A DNA stretch of 64,000 nucleotides, taken from assembly GCF_003762835.1 (NCBI RefSeq), contig NZ_RJWA01000001.1:1095985-1159984 (forward strand). The letters run 5' to 3'. Shown in pieces: positions 44,915-53,959 of the stretch. Both the position numbers and the translations under genes were made by a program. The notes beneath the pieces are model-generated. The model saw only the letters and a list, made by a program, of their open reading frames with translations, was not told where the DNA came from and made no database searches. Source of the DNA: Micromonospora sp. HM5-17 (GTDB lineage: Bacteria; Actinomycetota; Actinomycetes; Mycobacteriales; Micromonosporaceae). Positions within the stretch are counted from its first letter, which is position 1; every line of letters starts with the position of its first letter.

Positions 44915-46615
44915 ATGATGGCGGGCATGGGCAACCGGTACGACGTGGCGGTGATCGGCTCCGGCTTCGGGGGCAGCGTCGCGGCGCTGCGCCTGGCCGA
45001 GAAGGGCTACTCGGTCGTCGTGCTGGAGGCGGGGCGGCGCTTCGCCGACCACGAGCTGCCGGAGACCTCCTGGCGGCTTCGTCGCTACCTCTGGGCCCCG
45101 GCGCTGGGCTGTTACGGCATCCAGCGGGTCACCCTGCTCCGCTCGGTGGGGCGGCGGGCCGGCATCGCACCGGCGACCGTGCTGGCGCTGCACGGCGCCG
45201 GGGTCGGTGGCGGGTCGCTGGTCTACGCCAACACCCTCTACGAGCCGCTGCCCGCGTTCTACGCCGATCCGCAGTGGAGGGACATCACCGACTGGCGGGC
45301 CGAACTCGCCCCGTACTACGCGGAGGCGAGGCGGATGCTCGGTGTCACGACGTACCCGGGTGAGACGGCGGCGGACCGGGCGATGCGGGCGGTCGCCGAG
45401 CGGATGGGGGCGGGAGCGACCTTCCACCCGACCCCGGTCGGTGTCTATTTCGGACGTCCCGGGGAGCGGGTCGCCGATCCGTACTTCGGTGGCGCCGGCC
45501 CGGAGCGGACCGGCTGCCTGCACTGCGGGGCCTGTATGACCGGCTGCCGGTATGGCGCCAAGAACAGCCTGGTGAAGAACTACCTCTGGTTCGCCGAACG
45601 TCTCGGCGTCGAGGTGCGACCGCTGACCACGGCGGTCGCGGTCCGGCCGGCGCCGGACGGCGCGGGCTACCGGGTCGAGACGGTGCGGACCGGCGCCTGG
45701 CCACCGCGGCACCGGCAGGTGGTCCACGCCGGGCAGGTGGTCCTCGCGGCCGGGACGATCGGGACCCTGCGACTGCTGCACCGGATGCGGGCTGTTGGGG
45801 CGCTGCCCCACCTCTCGTCCCGGCTCGGTGCGCTCACCCGGACCAACTCCGAGGCGATCGTCGGCGCCGCCGTGCCGTTCCGGGCTGCCCGGCGGCGCGG
45901 TGTCGACCTCACCGAGGGGGTGGCGATCACCAGTTCCTTCCACCCCGATCCGGAGACCCACCTGGAGCCGGTCCGGTACGGCCCCGGCGCCAACGCGATG
46001 GCGCTGCTGCTCACCGCGCTGGTCGACGGCGGTCCGGGGCGACGCCGCCGGTGGCTCGCCGCGCTGGCACGTCGGCCGTTCGCGTACCTGCCGCCGGGGT
46101 CGGTCCGGGACTGGTCCCGGCGGACCGTGATCGTCCTGGCGATGCAGGCGCGGGACAACGCGGTGACGGTGCACCACCGGCGGGGGTGGTTCGGCCGGGA
46201 ACGGCTGGTCGTCAGCGAGGGGCCGGGGGCGCCGAGCCCGAGCTGGCTTCCGGCCGCGAACGAGGCGGCGCGGTTGCTCGCCGAGGAGATCGGTGGGCGG
46301 CCGGGCGCGCCGCTGACCCAGCCGCTCGACATGTCGATCACCGCGCACCTGCTTGGCGGGGCGGTGATCGGGGCCACCCCGGAGGAGGGTGTGGTCGACC
46401 CGTACCACCGGGTCTTCGGGCATCCCGGCCTGCACGTCGTCGACGGGGCGGCGGTCTCGGCGAACCTCGGCGCGAATCCGGCGCTGACCATCGCCGCGCA
46501 GGCGGAACGGGCGCTGTCGTTCTGGCCGAACCGGGACGAACCAGACCCGAGGCCCCCGCTCGGTGCGCCGTACGTCCGGCTGCCGAGCCGCGTCCCCTCC
46601 GGGCCCGGGCGGTAG
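44915..46615 (+). CDS. choD: GMC-type FAD oxidoreductase, cholesterol oxidase-like
   Basis: A 566-residue flavoprotein. The N-terminus YDVAVIGSGFGGSVAALRLAEK is the FAD-binding site. GAGVGGGSLVYANT marks the flavin region. The C-terminal VDGAAVSANLGANPALTI is the GMC signature end. In the middle a cysteine-rich motif, CLHCGACMTGC, resembles an iron-sulfur site and occurs in the mycobacterial ChoD type. Synteny with guaB, guaB3 and guaA matches mycobacterial choD. Substrate could be a sterol or another alcohol; ChoD itself is debated as a cholesterol oxidase. ATG codons at 44915, 44918 and 44927 are all possible starts; none has a clear ribosome site. Confidence 0.8.
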   Translation: MMAGMGNRYDVAVIGSGFGGSVAALRLAEKGYSVVVLEAGRRFADHELPETSWRLRRYLWAPALGCYGIQRVTLLRSVGRRAGIAPATVLALHGAGVGGGSLVYANTLYEPLPAFYADPQWRDITDWRAELAPYYAEARRMLGVTTYPGETAADRAMRAVAERMGAGATFHPTPVGVYFGRPGERVADPYFGGAGPERTGCLHCGACMTGCRYGAKNSLVKNYLWFAERLGVEVRPLTTAVAVRPAPDGAGYRVETVRTGAWPPRHRQVVHAGQVVLAAGTIGTLRLLHRMRAVGALPHLSSRLGALTRTNSEAIVGAAVPFRAARRRGVDLTEGVAITSSFHPDPETHLEPVRYGPGANAMALLLTALVDGGPGRRRRWLAALARRPFAYLPPGSVRDWSRRTVIVLAMQARDNAVTVHHRRGWFGRERLVVSEGPGAPSPSWLPAANEAARLLAEEIGGRPGAPLTQPLDMSITAHLLGGAVIGATPEEGVVDPYHRVFGHPGLHVVDGAAVSANLGANPALTIAAQAERALSFWPNRDEPDPRPPLGAPYVRLPSRVPSGPGR

Positions 46616-46667
46616 GGCGGCGTCCGGGCGTGCCGCCCGCCGTTACCAGGGCCGACCGGCGCCTGGG

Positions 46668-46673
46668 TAGGCT
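46668..46673 (+). promoter_or_regulatory. -10 box for leaderless guaA mRNA
   Basis: TAGGCT ends 8 bases before the ATG at 46682. Confidence 0.5.
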
Positions 46674-46681
46674 TCGTTCAC

Positions 46682-48235
46682 ATGAACACGCCGCGCCCGG
46701 TCCTGGTGGTGGACTTCGGAGCCCAGTACGCCCAGCTCATCGCCCGCCGGGTGCGGGAGGCCCGGGTCTATTCGGAGATCGTCCCGCACACGATGCCGGT
46801 GGCCGAGATGCTGGCCAGGGACCCGGCGGCGATCATTCTTTCCGGCGGCCCGGCCAGCGTCTACGCGCCCGGCGCCCCGCAGGTCGACCCGAAGCTCTTC
46901 GACGCGGGTGTGCCGATCTTCGGCATCTGCTACGGCTTCCAGGCGATGGCCCAGGCGCTCGGCGGCACGGTGGCGCACACCGGCGGCCGGGAGTACGGCG
47001 GCACCCCGCTGCGGACCCGGCCCGAGGGGGCGGCCCTGTTCCGGGACCTGCCCGCCGAGATCTCGGTCTGGATGAGCCACGGTGACTGTGTGACGGAGGC
47101 GCCTGGCGGGTTCACCGTGACCGCCGAGTCGCCCGGGGCGCCGGTCGCCGCGTTCGAGGATCTCGCCGGCCGCCGGGCCGGCACCCAGTTCCATCCCGAG
47201 GTGGAGCACACCGCGTACGGCCAGCGAATCCTGGAGCGCTTCCTCTACGACGTCGCCGGGATCGAGCCGACCTGGACGCCCGAGAACATCATCGACGAGC
47301 AGGTGGCGCGGATCCGGGCCACCGTCGGGGACAAGGAGGTCATCTGCGCCCTCTCCGGCGGGGTCGACTCCGCGGTCGCCGCCGCACTGGTGCACCGAGC
47401 CGTCGGTGACCAGCTCACCTGCGTCTTCGTCGACCACGGCCTGCTCCGGGCCGGCGAGGCCGAGCAGGTGGAGAAGGACTACGTCGCGGCCACCGGGATC
47501 AGGCTGCGGGTGGTCGACGCCGAGGAGCGGTTCCTCGCCGCGCTGGCCGGGGTGACCGACCCGGAGCAGAAACGCAAGATCATCGGCCGGGAGTTCATCC
47601 GGGTCTTCGAGGCCGCGGCCCGTGAGGTCGCCGCCGCCGGGGACGTGGAGTTCCTGGTGCAGGGGACGCTCTACCCCGACGTGGTCGAGTCGGGCGGCGG
47701 CACCGGCACCGCCAACATCAAGTCCCACCACAACGTCGGCGGGCTGCCCGAGGATCTGAGGTTCTCCCTGGTCGAGCCGCTGCGTACCCTCTTCAAGGAC
47801 GAGGTGCGCCAGCTCGGCCTGGCCCTGGGGCTGCCCGAGGCGATGGTCTGGCGGCACCCGTTCCCGGGCCCGGGGCTGGCGATCCGGATCATCGGCGAGG
47901 TGACCCGGGAGCGGCTCGACCTGCTCCGTGCCGCCGACCGGATCGCCCGGGAGGAGCTGACCGCCGCCGGCCTGGACCGGGACGTCTGGCAGTTCCCGGT
48001 GGTGCTGCTCGCCGATGTCCGCAGCGTCGGCGTGCAGGGCGACGGGCGCAGCTACGGGCACCCGATCGTGCTCCGCCCGGTGTCGAGTTCCGACGCGATG
48101 ACCGCCGACTGGTCGCGGCTGCCGTACGACGTGATCGCCCGGATCTCCACCCGGATCACCAACGAGGTGCCCGAGGTCAACCGGGTGGTGCTCGACGTGA
48201 CGAGCAAGCCCCCGGGCACCATCGAGTGGGAGTGA
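46682..48235 (+). CDS. guaA: GMP synthase (glutamine-hydrolysing)
   Basis: Converts XMP to GMP with glutamine and ATP, completing the pathway begun by guaB. The 517-residue protein has a class I glutaminase domain ([17 protein letters not shown], nucleophile cysteine in [10 protein letters not shown], histidine in [14 protein letters not shown] QFHPEVEHT). Next comes an ATP-pyrophosphatase with the P-loop [14 protein letters not shown] and a C-terminal dimerisation domain ending KPPGTIEWE. All are intact. The start follows a -10 box by 8 bases, with no ribosome site. Confidence 0.97.
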   Translation: MNTPRPVLVVDFGAQYAQLIARRVREARVYSEIVPHTMPVAEMLARDPAAIILSGGPASVYAPGAPQVDPKLFDAGVPIFGICYGFQAMAQALGGTVAHTGGREYGGTPLRTRPEGAALFRDLPAEISVWMSHGDCVTEAPGGFTVTAESPGAPVAAFEDLAGRRAGTQFHPEVEHTAYGQRILERFLYDVAGIEPTWTPENIIDEQVARIRATVGDKEVICALSGGVDSAVAAALVHRAVGDQLTCVFVDHGLLRAGEAEQVEKDYVAATGIRLRVVDAEERFLAALAGVTDPEQKRKIIGREFIRVFEAAAREVAAAGDVEFLVQGTLYPDVVESGGGTGTANIKSHHNVGGLPEDLRFSLVEPLRTLFKDEVRQLGLALGLPEAMVWRHPFPGPGLAIRIIGEVTRERLDLLRAADRIAREELTAAGLDRDVWQFPVVLLADVRSVGVQGDGRSYGHPIVLRPVSSSDAMTADWSRLPYDVIARISTRITNEVPEVNRVVLDVTSKPPGTIEWE

Positions 48236-48264
48236 GCCAGGCCGCCCCGGTCCGCGGCGCCGCC

Positions 48265-48741
48265 TCACCCGTCCTGTGACGGTCCGGTCGGCGGGCCCGC
48301 CGGTGTCGCGGTCGCGGTCGGCCGCGGCGGCTCGGCCTCCGGGGCCCCGGCCGACGTCGACGTCCCCGGCCCGCTGGCCGACGCCTCGCCAGGTGGGGTC
48401 GCCTGGCTGGGCGGCGCCGGAGGGGCGGTGGGTGCGCTCGCCGGGTCGGGGTACACAGGCGTGCCGGGCGGGCTCGGCGGCCAGACCGGGCCGCCGGCCG
48501 GCGGGTGGGGCCAGGCGGGAGCGCCGGGTGGCTCCTCCGGCATCAGGAACCACAGCACCGGGTACGCCAGCAGGGCCAGACCCCCGGTGAAGATCACGAT
48601 CACCGCGAAGAGCACCCGCACCAGGGTCGGGTCCACGTTGAAGTAGCGCCCCAGCCCGCTGGCCACACCAGCGACCATCCGGTCCGTGGTCGGCCGGCGC
48701 AGTTGCTTGTACGGAGGCTGGGTGGGAGGCAGGTGTGTCAT
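48265..48741 (-). CDS. PspC-domain membrane protein
   Basis: A 158-residue protein. The first 70 residues are a PspC domain: KQLRRPTTDRMVAGVASGLG, then YFNVDPTLVRVLFAVIVIF and a second hydrophobic helix. The C-terminal 85 residues are Pro/Ala/Ser-rich and disordered. PspC proteins take part in envelope-stress responses. The ATG at 48741 directly follows GGAGGT, almost too close; an upstream in-frame start (48807, valine or methionine) would add 22 residues. Convergent with guaA, whose stop is 30 bases away. Confidence 0.75.
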   Translation of the reverse strand: MTHLPPTQPPYKQLRRPTTDRMVAGVASGLGRYFNVDPTLVRVLFAVIVIFTGGLALLAYPVLWFLMPEEPPGAPAWPHPPAGGPVWPPSPPGTPVYPDPASAPTAPPAPPSQATPPGEASASGPGTSTSAGAPEAEPPRPTATATPAGPPTGPSQDG

Positions 48742-48993
48742 ACCTCCACGGTCCGGCCGTCGGGCGGCGTCGTCCTCCGTGACCGCCCGGATCTCGACCC
48801 TGACCAACCCCTGAGGGTCCTCGGGCGCGGCCCGTGACGGGGTGCCGGGAAGGGTCTCCCCGGTGTGCGTCCGCGGTTGATCCCGGGGCGCCCGCCGTCC
48901 CGCCGGTGGCGTCCCGGCCGGTGTGGCGACCTACTGTCAGGAATCCGACTCTTTTCTCGGGGCGCTTAGATGATCAAGGGAGAATTCGGTTCC

Positions 48994-49968
48994 GTGACCC
49001 CCGCGCTGGAACCGATCCGCAGGATCGCGGCGTACGCGATTTGCACCGATTCAACCGGCCGAGTGTTGCTGGTCCGGGCCTCGTCCCGGTCCGGAACACC
49101 CGGCGTATGGTCGCTGCCTGGCGGCGCCGTCGACCATGGCGAGGACCCCAACCACACGGTGGTACGCGAGACGGCCGCGGAGACCGGCCTCTCCGTGTCC
49201 GTCATCGGCCTGCACGACGTCCTCGCCGACATGAGGTCGTTGCCGCACCGGGGCGTCACCATCCACACCGACCGGCTGCTGTACCGGGTCTCCGTCCGGG
49301 GCGGGACACTCTCCGACCGGGTCGGCCAGCCGACCGACCTGGCCCGGTGGCACACGCTGGACGAGGCCCGGAAACTGCCGCTGCGGCCGTTCACGGCCCG
49401 GGCGCTGGGGCTGCCGAGCGTCCCCCTCGACCTGCGCCCGGAGGAGGCTCCCGAGTTTCCCTCCTTCCACGCGGTGCCGGGGCCGGACGGTCTGCACCGA
49501 GCCCAGCGCTTCGCGGCGTACGCGGTCGCCACCGACCCGGATGGCCGGGTCCTGCTGACCCGGATCGCCGACGGCTATCCGGGGGCGGGCTGCTGGCACC
49601 TGCCCGGCGGCGGTACCGACTACGGCGAACAGCCGGGCGCGGCCCTGATCCGGGAACTGGTCGAGGAGACCGGTCAGCGTGGCCGACTGGTCGAACTGAT
49701 CGGTGTGGCGAGCCACCGGGACGCCGCCTCGCTCGGCCCGGAGGGCTATCCGATCGACTGGCACGGCGTACGCGCGTTCTACCGGGTCGTGGTCGACCGG
49801 CCGGTGCGACCGGTCGTCCGGGACGTCGGCGGCTCCACCGCCGAGGCCCGCTGGTTCCGGCCCGAGGAGCTGGAGGAACTGCCGCCGGAGCAGCTCACCG
49901 AGGTGACCGCCGAGGCCGTCCGGGCGGCCGGGCTACGGCGTCCACAACCCGCCGCCGTCGTGGGCTGA
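48994..49968 (+). CDS. Protein with two Nudix hydrolase domains, paralogue 1
   Basis: A 324-residue protein with two Nudix domains in series. The first Nudix box (GGAVDHGEDPNHTVVRETAA, then ETGL) has Ala where the first of two metal-binding glutamates belongs. The second (GGGTDYGEQPGAALIRELVE, then ETGQ) is canonical. Each domain starts with RIAAYAI or RFAAYAV. Nudix enzymes hydrolyse nucleoside diphosphates linked to other groups; substrate unknown. AGGGAG at 48977-48982 points to the GTG at 48994; an ATG at 48970 would encode through that ribosome site. Paralogue 2 follows after 237 bases with no gene between. Confidence 0.8.
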   Translation: MTPALEPIRRIAAYAICTDSTGRVLLVRASSRSGTPGVWSLPGGAVDHGEDPNHTVVRETAAETGLSVSVIGLHDVLADMRSLPHRGVTIHTDRLLYRVSVRGGTLSDRVGQPTDLARWHTLDEARKLPLRPFTARALGLPSVPLDLRPEEAPEFPSFHAVPGPDGLHRAQRFAAYAVATDPDGRVLLTRIADGYPGAGCWHLPGGGTDYGEQPGAALIRELVEETGQRGRLVELIGVASHRDAASLGPEGYPIDWHGVRAFYRVVVDRPVRPVVRDVGGSTAEARWFRPEELEELPPEQLTEVTAEAVRAAGLRRPQPAAVVG

Positions 49969-50205
49969 CCGCCGGCGTCCGGGGACGCGCGGCCCGATGC
50001 GGCTCCGCGCCCGGCCGTCCTCGGCCTCGCCGGGAACGCCTCGCCAGCCGTACCGGCACCGGGCGTCCGCCACCCCGGACCGTCCGCCGACGAGGCGGAG
50101 GAGTTCGCGCCCGGGCTGGTCCGCCCCGCCGATGTCGCCGCCCCCGGTTCCGGCCGGGTCCGGCCGGACCTGCATGATCGACAGGGCCGGTGGGAAGGGA
50201 GCGGC

Positions 50206-51126
50206 ATGGATCGGCGACGACGAATCGGGGCGTACGGGCTGTGCCGGGACGGCGCGCGGGTGCTGCTCGTCCGTGGCTCCCCGGCATCACCCTTCCCCGG
50301 TTACTGGCAGCTTCCCGGGGGCACCGTGGCGCACGGCGAGCACCCGACCGACGCCCTGCTCCGTGCGTTCCACGAGGAGACCGGGCTGACGGTGACCCCC
50401 AGCGGGCTCCGGGCCGCCGTCGCCGACGTGGCCCGGCTGGCCGCCCCGGCCGGCCCGGTCGCCGAACACACCGACCGGATCGTCTACGACGTCACCGTGA
50501 CCGGCGGCACGCTCCGCCCCGAGGCGGCCGGCGGCAGCGACGCGGTGGCCTGGTTCGCCCCGGAGGACCTGACCGGCCTTCCCCTGATGCCGTTCACCGC
50601 CGAACTGCTCGGTCGCCCGGTGCGGGCGCTGCCCGAGGGTGGGCCGCCGCCGGTGGCGGCCGCGGAGCCGCCGGTCGACCGCCGCCAGCGCTTCGCGGCG
50701 TACGGACTGGTCACCGACCCGGACGATCGGATCCTGCTGACCCTGATCGCCGACGGCTACCCGGGGGCGGGCCGGTGGCACCTGCCCGGCGGCGGCACCG
50801 ACCACGGTGAGCAGCCGGCCACCGCGCTGCTCCGAGAACTCGTCGAGGAGACGGGTCAACTGGGCCGGGTCAGCGACCTCCTCTATGTCTCGCACCGGCA
50901 CAGCCGGGCCGAGTACGGCCCCGAGGGGCGCCCGCTGGACTGGCACGGGGTCCGGGTGATCTATCGTGTCGTGGTCGAGTCCCCGACCGAGGCGCGGGTG
51001 ACCGAGGCCGCCGGAGGATCGACCGCCGACGCCGGATGGTTTCGGCTCTCCGACGCCGCCGCGCTGCCCCGTACCGAGGTGGTCAACGCCGCGTTGGCCC
51101 TGGCCAGGGGGGAGAGTCCCGGCTGA
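50206..51126 (+). CDS. Protein with two Nudix hydrolase domains, paralogue 2
   Basis: A 306-residue paralogue of the previous gene, also with two Nudix domains. Domain 1 has GGTVAHGEHPTDALLRAFHE then ETGL: the glutamate after arginine is Ala. Domain 2 (GGGTDHGEQPATALLRELVE, then ETGQ) is canonical. The two genes share the segments LIADGYPGAG and DWHGVR, showing duplication of a two-domain ancestor. GGGAAGGGAG lies before the ATG at 50206. The N-terminal domains may have become regulatory or altered in substrate. Substrate unknown. Confidence 0.8.
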   Translation: MDRRRRIGAYGLCRDGARVLLVRGSPASPFPGYWQLPGGTVAHGEHPTDALLRAFHEETGLTVTPSGLRAAVADVARLAAPAGPVAEHTDRIVYDVTVTGGTLRPEAAGGSDAVAWFAPEDLTGLPLMPFTAELLGRPVRALPEGGPPPVAAAEPPVDRRQRFAAYGLVTDPDDRILLTLIADGYPGAGRWHLPGGGTDHGEQPATALLRELVEETGQLGRVSDLLYVSHRHSRAEYGPEGRPLDWHGVRVIYRVVVESPTEARVTEAAGGSTADAGWFRLSDAAALPRTEVVNAALALARGESPG

Positions 51127-51379
51127 TCGGGTGGTGTGGCGGGTTTGACTAGAGTGGGGAAAGGACGGTACGGCACCCACCGGGCGACACGTCCCGAGCT
51201 GGGAAGTCTTAGGTGTCTCGCGAGGTTTGCGAAGAATATCCCGAGACGGCTATCGCGAATCCCCTCCGTCTGTGCAATGGTGTAGGCCGCAATCGGTCGA
51301 CCGACCGAGCAGCCCCCGGTCCGTAGGAGCCGGGTGACCGCCGTCGTGGCGGACATAGTTCATCCGTGATGGAGGAGAC
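51127..51379 (+). other. Gene-free stretch before pssA
   Basis: TTGACT (51144-51149) overlaps TAGAGT here, so a promoter is possible but not clear. A CGGTCGACCG palindrome lies near 51294. Nothing else is recognisable. Confidence 0.3.
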
Positions 51380-52381
51380 GTGCCGAGAGCCCCATGGCGT
51401 CGGCGTCGTACGTCGGACAGCCCGCGCCCGGCAGGGCGCCGCTGGGCGGGGCGGTTGCGCCGCAGCGGCACGTTCGCCCGCCAGGTCCTGCTGGTCCGGG
51501 TAGGGCGCCGTGACCCCCAGGTGGAGAGCGCGGGCGCCGTGGCCCGGCCCGAACCCCGGTACGCCGAGGACCTCAGGCCCGAGGAGCCGTACGGGTTGGG
51601 GCTGGACGCCGAGGACCTCGAGTCCGTGGCGCCGGTCAGTCCGGCGGTCGGCCCGACCGACGCGGTCGACGCGACCGGCCCGACGATGTCCATTCCGCTG
51701 CTGCCCGGCGAGCGGACCCTGGCCCGTCGCCTCAGGTTCGCGGTCGTCAACGCCTGCACCCTCGCCAGCCTGACCCTCGGCCTGTTCGCGATCTTCCAGG
51801 CGATGCAGGGTGACGTGCGGGTCGCGGCCTACTGCCTGATCGCCTGCGTGGCCTTCGACGGGCTCGACGGGGCGCTGGCCCGTCGGCTGGGGGTGGCGAG
51901 CCCGTTCGGCGCCCAGCTGGACTCGCTGGCCGACATGTGCTCGTTCGGCCTGGCGGCGCCGATCGTGGTCTACGCCTCGCTCGTCGGCTCGGTCTCCACC
52001 CCGGCCGCCATGGTCGCCTGCGTGCTCGTCGCGGCCGGCGCCGCGATCCGGCTCGCCCGGTTCAACGTCTCGCCCAAGGACGGCCGGTTCTTCTGCGGGG
52101 TCCCGACCACCATGGTGGCCGCCGTGCTCGCCCTGGCAGTGCTGATCGGCCCGCCCGTGCCCGGTACGGTCCAGGTCGCCGGGGTCGCGCTGCTCGCCTT
52201 CGCGATGGTCTCCAGCTTCCCGTACGCCAAGCTGGCCCGGCTGCTCAGGCTGCCGCCGTGGGTGTGGCTGGCCCCGGTGACCGGTGCCCTGATCGACGTC
52301 CGGCTCACCTTCGCACTCGTGGTGGTCGGCTACCTGATCAGCGGGCCGCTGCTCTGGCTGCGGCAGCGCCGTACCGCCTGA
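51380..52381 (+). CDS. pssA: CDP-diacylglycerol--serine O-phosphatidyltransferase
   Basis: Membrane enzyme making phosphatidylserine from CDP-diacylglycerol and serine. The CDP-alcohol phosphotransferase motif is intact: DGLDGALARRLGVASPFGAQ followed by LDSLADM, with the metal-binding aspartates in the DGxxAR-G-D-D pattern. About seven hydrophobic segments follow a 110-residue cytoplasmic N-terminus that is unusually long and polar. GGAGGAG lies 4 bases before the GTG at 51380. A methionine at TMSIPLLPGE could be an alternative start that removes most of the extension. Its product is the substrate of Psd, encoded convergently next door. Confidence 0.9.
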   Translation: MPRAPWRRRRTSDSPRPAGRRWAGRLRRSGTFARQVLLVRVGRRDPQVESAGAVARPEPRYAEDLRPEEPYGLGLDAEDLESVAPVSPAVGPTDAVDATGPTMSIPLLPGERTLARRLRFAVVNACTLASLTLGLFAIFQAMQGDVRVAAYCLIACVAFDGLDGALARRLGVASPFGAQLDSLADMCSFGLAAPIVVYASLVGSVSTPAAMVACVLVAAGAAIRLARFNVSPKDGRFFCGVPTTMVAAVLALAVLIGPPVPGTVQVAGVALLAFAMVSSFPYAKLARLLRLPPWVWLAPVTGALIDVRLTFALVVVGYLISGPLLWLRQRRTA

Positions 52382-52472
52382 CCACGGCACCGCGTCGGTC
52401 CCGGACAGCCACGCGGCCCGACCGCGGCGGCATCTCGCGGTCGGCGGGCCGGCTCCGGACACTCGACCACGC

Positions 52473-52502
52473 CGGGCCCGACGGGACGTCCCGCCGGGCC
52501 CG
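52473..52502. terminator. Bidirectional terminator between convergent pssA and psd
   Basis: A 30-base palindrome with one mismatch: CGGGCCCGACGGGAC followed by GTCCCGCCGGGCCCG. Confidence 0.7.
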
Positions 52503-52550
52503 ACGCCGTCCGGGTCGCCGTCGCGCCGGTCGAGGGCGGCCGGGGCGCGG

Positions 52551-53804
52551 TCAGCGCCAGCGGGCGATCACCGACGATCCGCCGACCACCCGGTCGCCCG
52601 GTCCAACCAGCGGTTCGGCGGCGTCGGCGGGGAGGTAGACGTCGGTCCGGGAGCCGAATCGGATCAGGCCGAACCGCTCGCCCCGGGCGAGGAGCGACCC
52701 GATCGGGGCTCGCTGCACGATCCGCCGGGCGAGCAGGCCGGTCCGCTGGGCCACCACCACCGTCCCGTGTTCGGTCTCCAGCACGGTGTACGCGGCCACG
52801 TTGTGCTCGGCATCCGGCTTCATCGCGGCGGCGAACCCACCGTCGGCGACGAAGTAGTCCACCACCCGCCCGGCTACCGGGGCGCGGTTGATGTGCACGT
52901 CGAGCACCGAGAGGAAGACCGCGATCCGGAGGAACTCGCCGTCGCCGAAGCGCTCGTCGCGCAGCCGCTGCACCGACAGCACCTGCCCGTCCGCGGCGGC
53001 GACGACCGCCGAGGGGTCCTCGGGGATGTCCCGCTCCGGATCGCGGAAGAAGGCGGCGACCGGCGCGGCGGCGAGGGCGGGCAGCAGCCAGAGCCGGGAC
53101 TTCGGCCGGGCGATCTTGGCGACGGCGGCGATCCCCAACGCGATGCCCGCGGCGGCGACCCCGTTCGAGTCGATGTGCATGGCGCGGGTCAGCGGGACGC
53201 TCGAGGTGCGGTAGGCGGGGGTCAACCGGGCCGCCACCCGAACGTCGGCCGGGGTGAACCGGAGCCGGTGCACCCGTACCGGGGGCCGGTTCACCAGGAC
53301 GAGGTCGGTGCCGACGCCGAACAGTGCGCTCTGCCGTTCGAGCTCGCCGGCCGCGCCGGGCGCCTGGCCCGGAAGGGCACTCGCCGCGACGCTCAGCACG
53401 CCGCCGTCGGTCAGGTACTTCGCCAGTCCGTCCACCGTGGTCCGGGTCTCGTCGGCGCTCCCGACCAGCGGTTCGGCGGCGATCACCACATCCGCCGGCT
53501 CCGCCTCGGCGAGCGAGTCGACCACGCGTACCCGCTGGGCAATCCACTGCCCGAGAGCCGTGACGTGCTCCCGGAGTTCATCCGGTGTGGACGTCTCCGC
53601 CGGCACCAGGGTGAGCGCGTCGCCGGGCAGGAGCGCGTCGATCGCCGCGGCCAGCACGGACGAGTCGGGGGCGGCCCCGACCAGCAGGGCGGTCTTCGCC
53701 CCCTGGTGCCGGGACAGTTCGGTGGTGAGGACGCGGGCGGCGCGCTCGCCGACGCGGACGGGACGGCCGGGGCCGGTGCCGCGTACGGCGGGGGACTGGG
53801 TCAT
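52551..53804 (-). CDS. psd: Phosphatidylserine decarboxylase with N-terminal methyltransferase-like domain
   Basis: Decarboxylates phosphatidylserine to phosphatidylethanolamine, completing the pathway begun by PssA. The catalytic part is the C-terminal 220 residues: FFRDPERDIPEDPS, VVAAADGQVLSVQ, IAVFLSVLDVHINRAPVAG, and the self-cleavage site RFGS, which would generate the pyruvoyl group from Ser385. Residues about 20-170 look like a Rossmann fold (AKTALLVGAAPDSSVLAAAI, VVDSLAEAEPADVVIAAEPL, GGVLSVAAS), an addition absent from typical short forms. GAGGAG lies 10 bases before the ATG at 53804. Whether the added domain is active is unknown. Confidence 0.88.
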   Translation of the reverse strand: MTQSPAVRGTGPGRPVRVGERAARVLTTELSRHQGAKTALLVGAAPDSSVLAAAIDALLPGDALTLVPAETSTPDELREHVTALGQWIAQRVRVVDSLAEAEPADVVIAAEPLVGSADETRTTVDGLAKYLTDGGVLSVAASALPGQAPGAAGELERQSALFGVGTDLVLVNRPPVRVHRLRFTPADVRVAARLTPAYRTSSVPLTRAMHIDSNGVAAAGIALGIAAVAKIARPKSRLWLLPALAAAPVAAFFRDPERDIPEDPSAVVAAADGQVLSVQRLRDERFGDGEFLRIAVFLSVLDVHINRAPVAGRVVDYFVADGGFAAAMKPDAEHNVAAYTVLETEHGTVVVAQRTGLLARRIVQRAPIGSLLARGERFGLIRFGSRTDVYLPADAAEPLVGPGDRVVGGSSVIARWR

Positions 53805-53959
53805 GCGGGAGGGCTCCTCGGGAGGTCGGGACGGGCCTGGCCCGACATCGGCGCGGGGCGGCGGACGACGTCCGGGCGCCCGCGCCGGCGTCGGCCGGCG
53901 AAGGCGGAAAGCTTCGCCGGTCAGTCTAGGCATCGCCCCCCCCGGAGCCGCACCGATCG

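Noticed and set aside
44774..46435. Upstream extension of the LCP frame to 938 residues
   Set aside because: Antisense to choD; the GTG at 44773 has a well-placed ribosome site and begins the membrane anchor.
49997..50389. 130-residue frame bridging the two Nudix genes
   Set aside because: Arg/Pro-rich, overlaps the start of paralogue 2 in another frame, no ribosome site.
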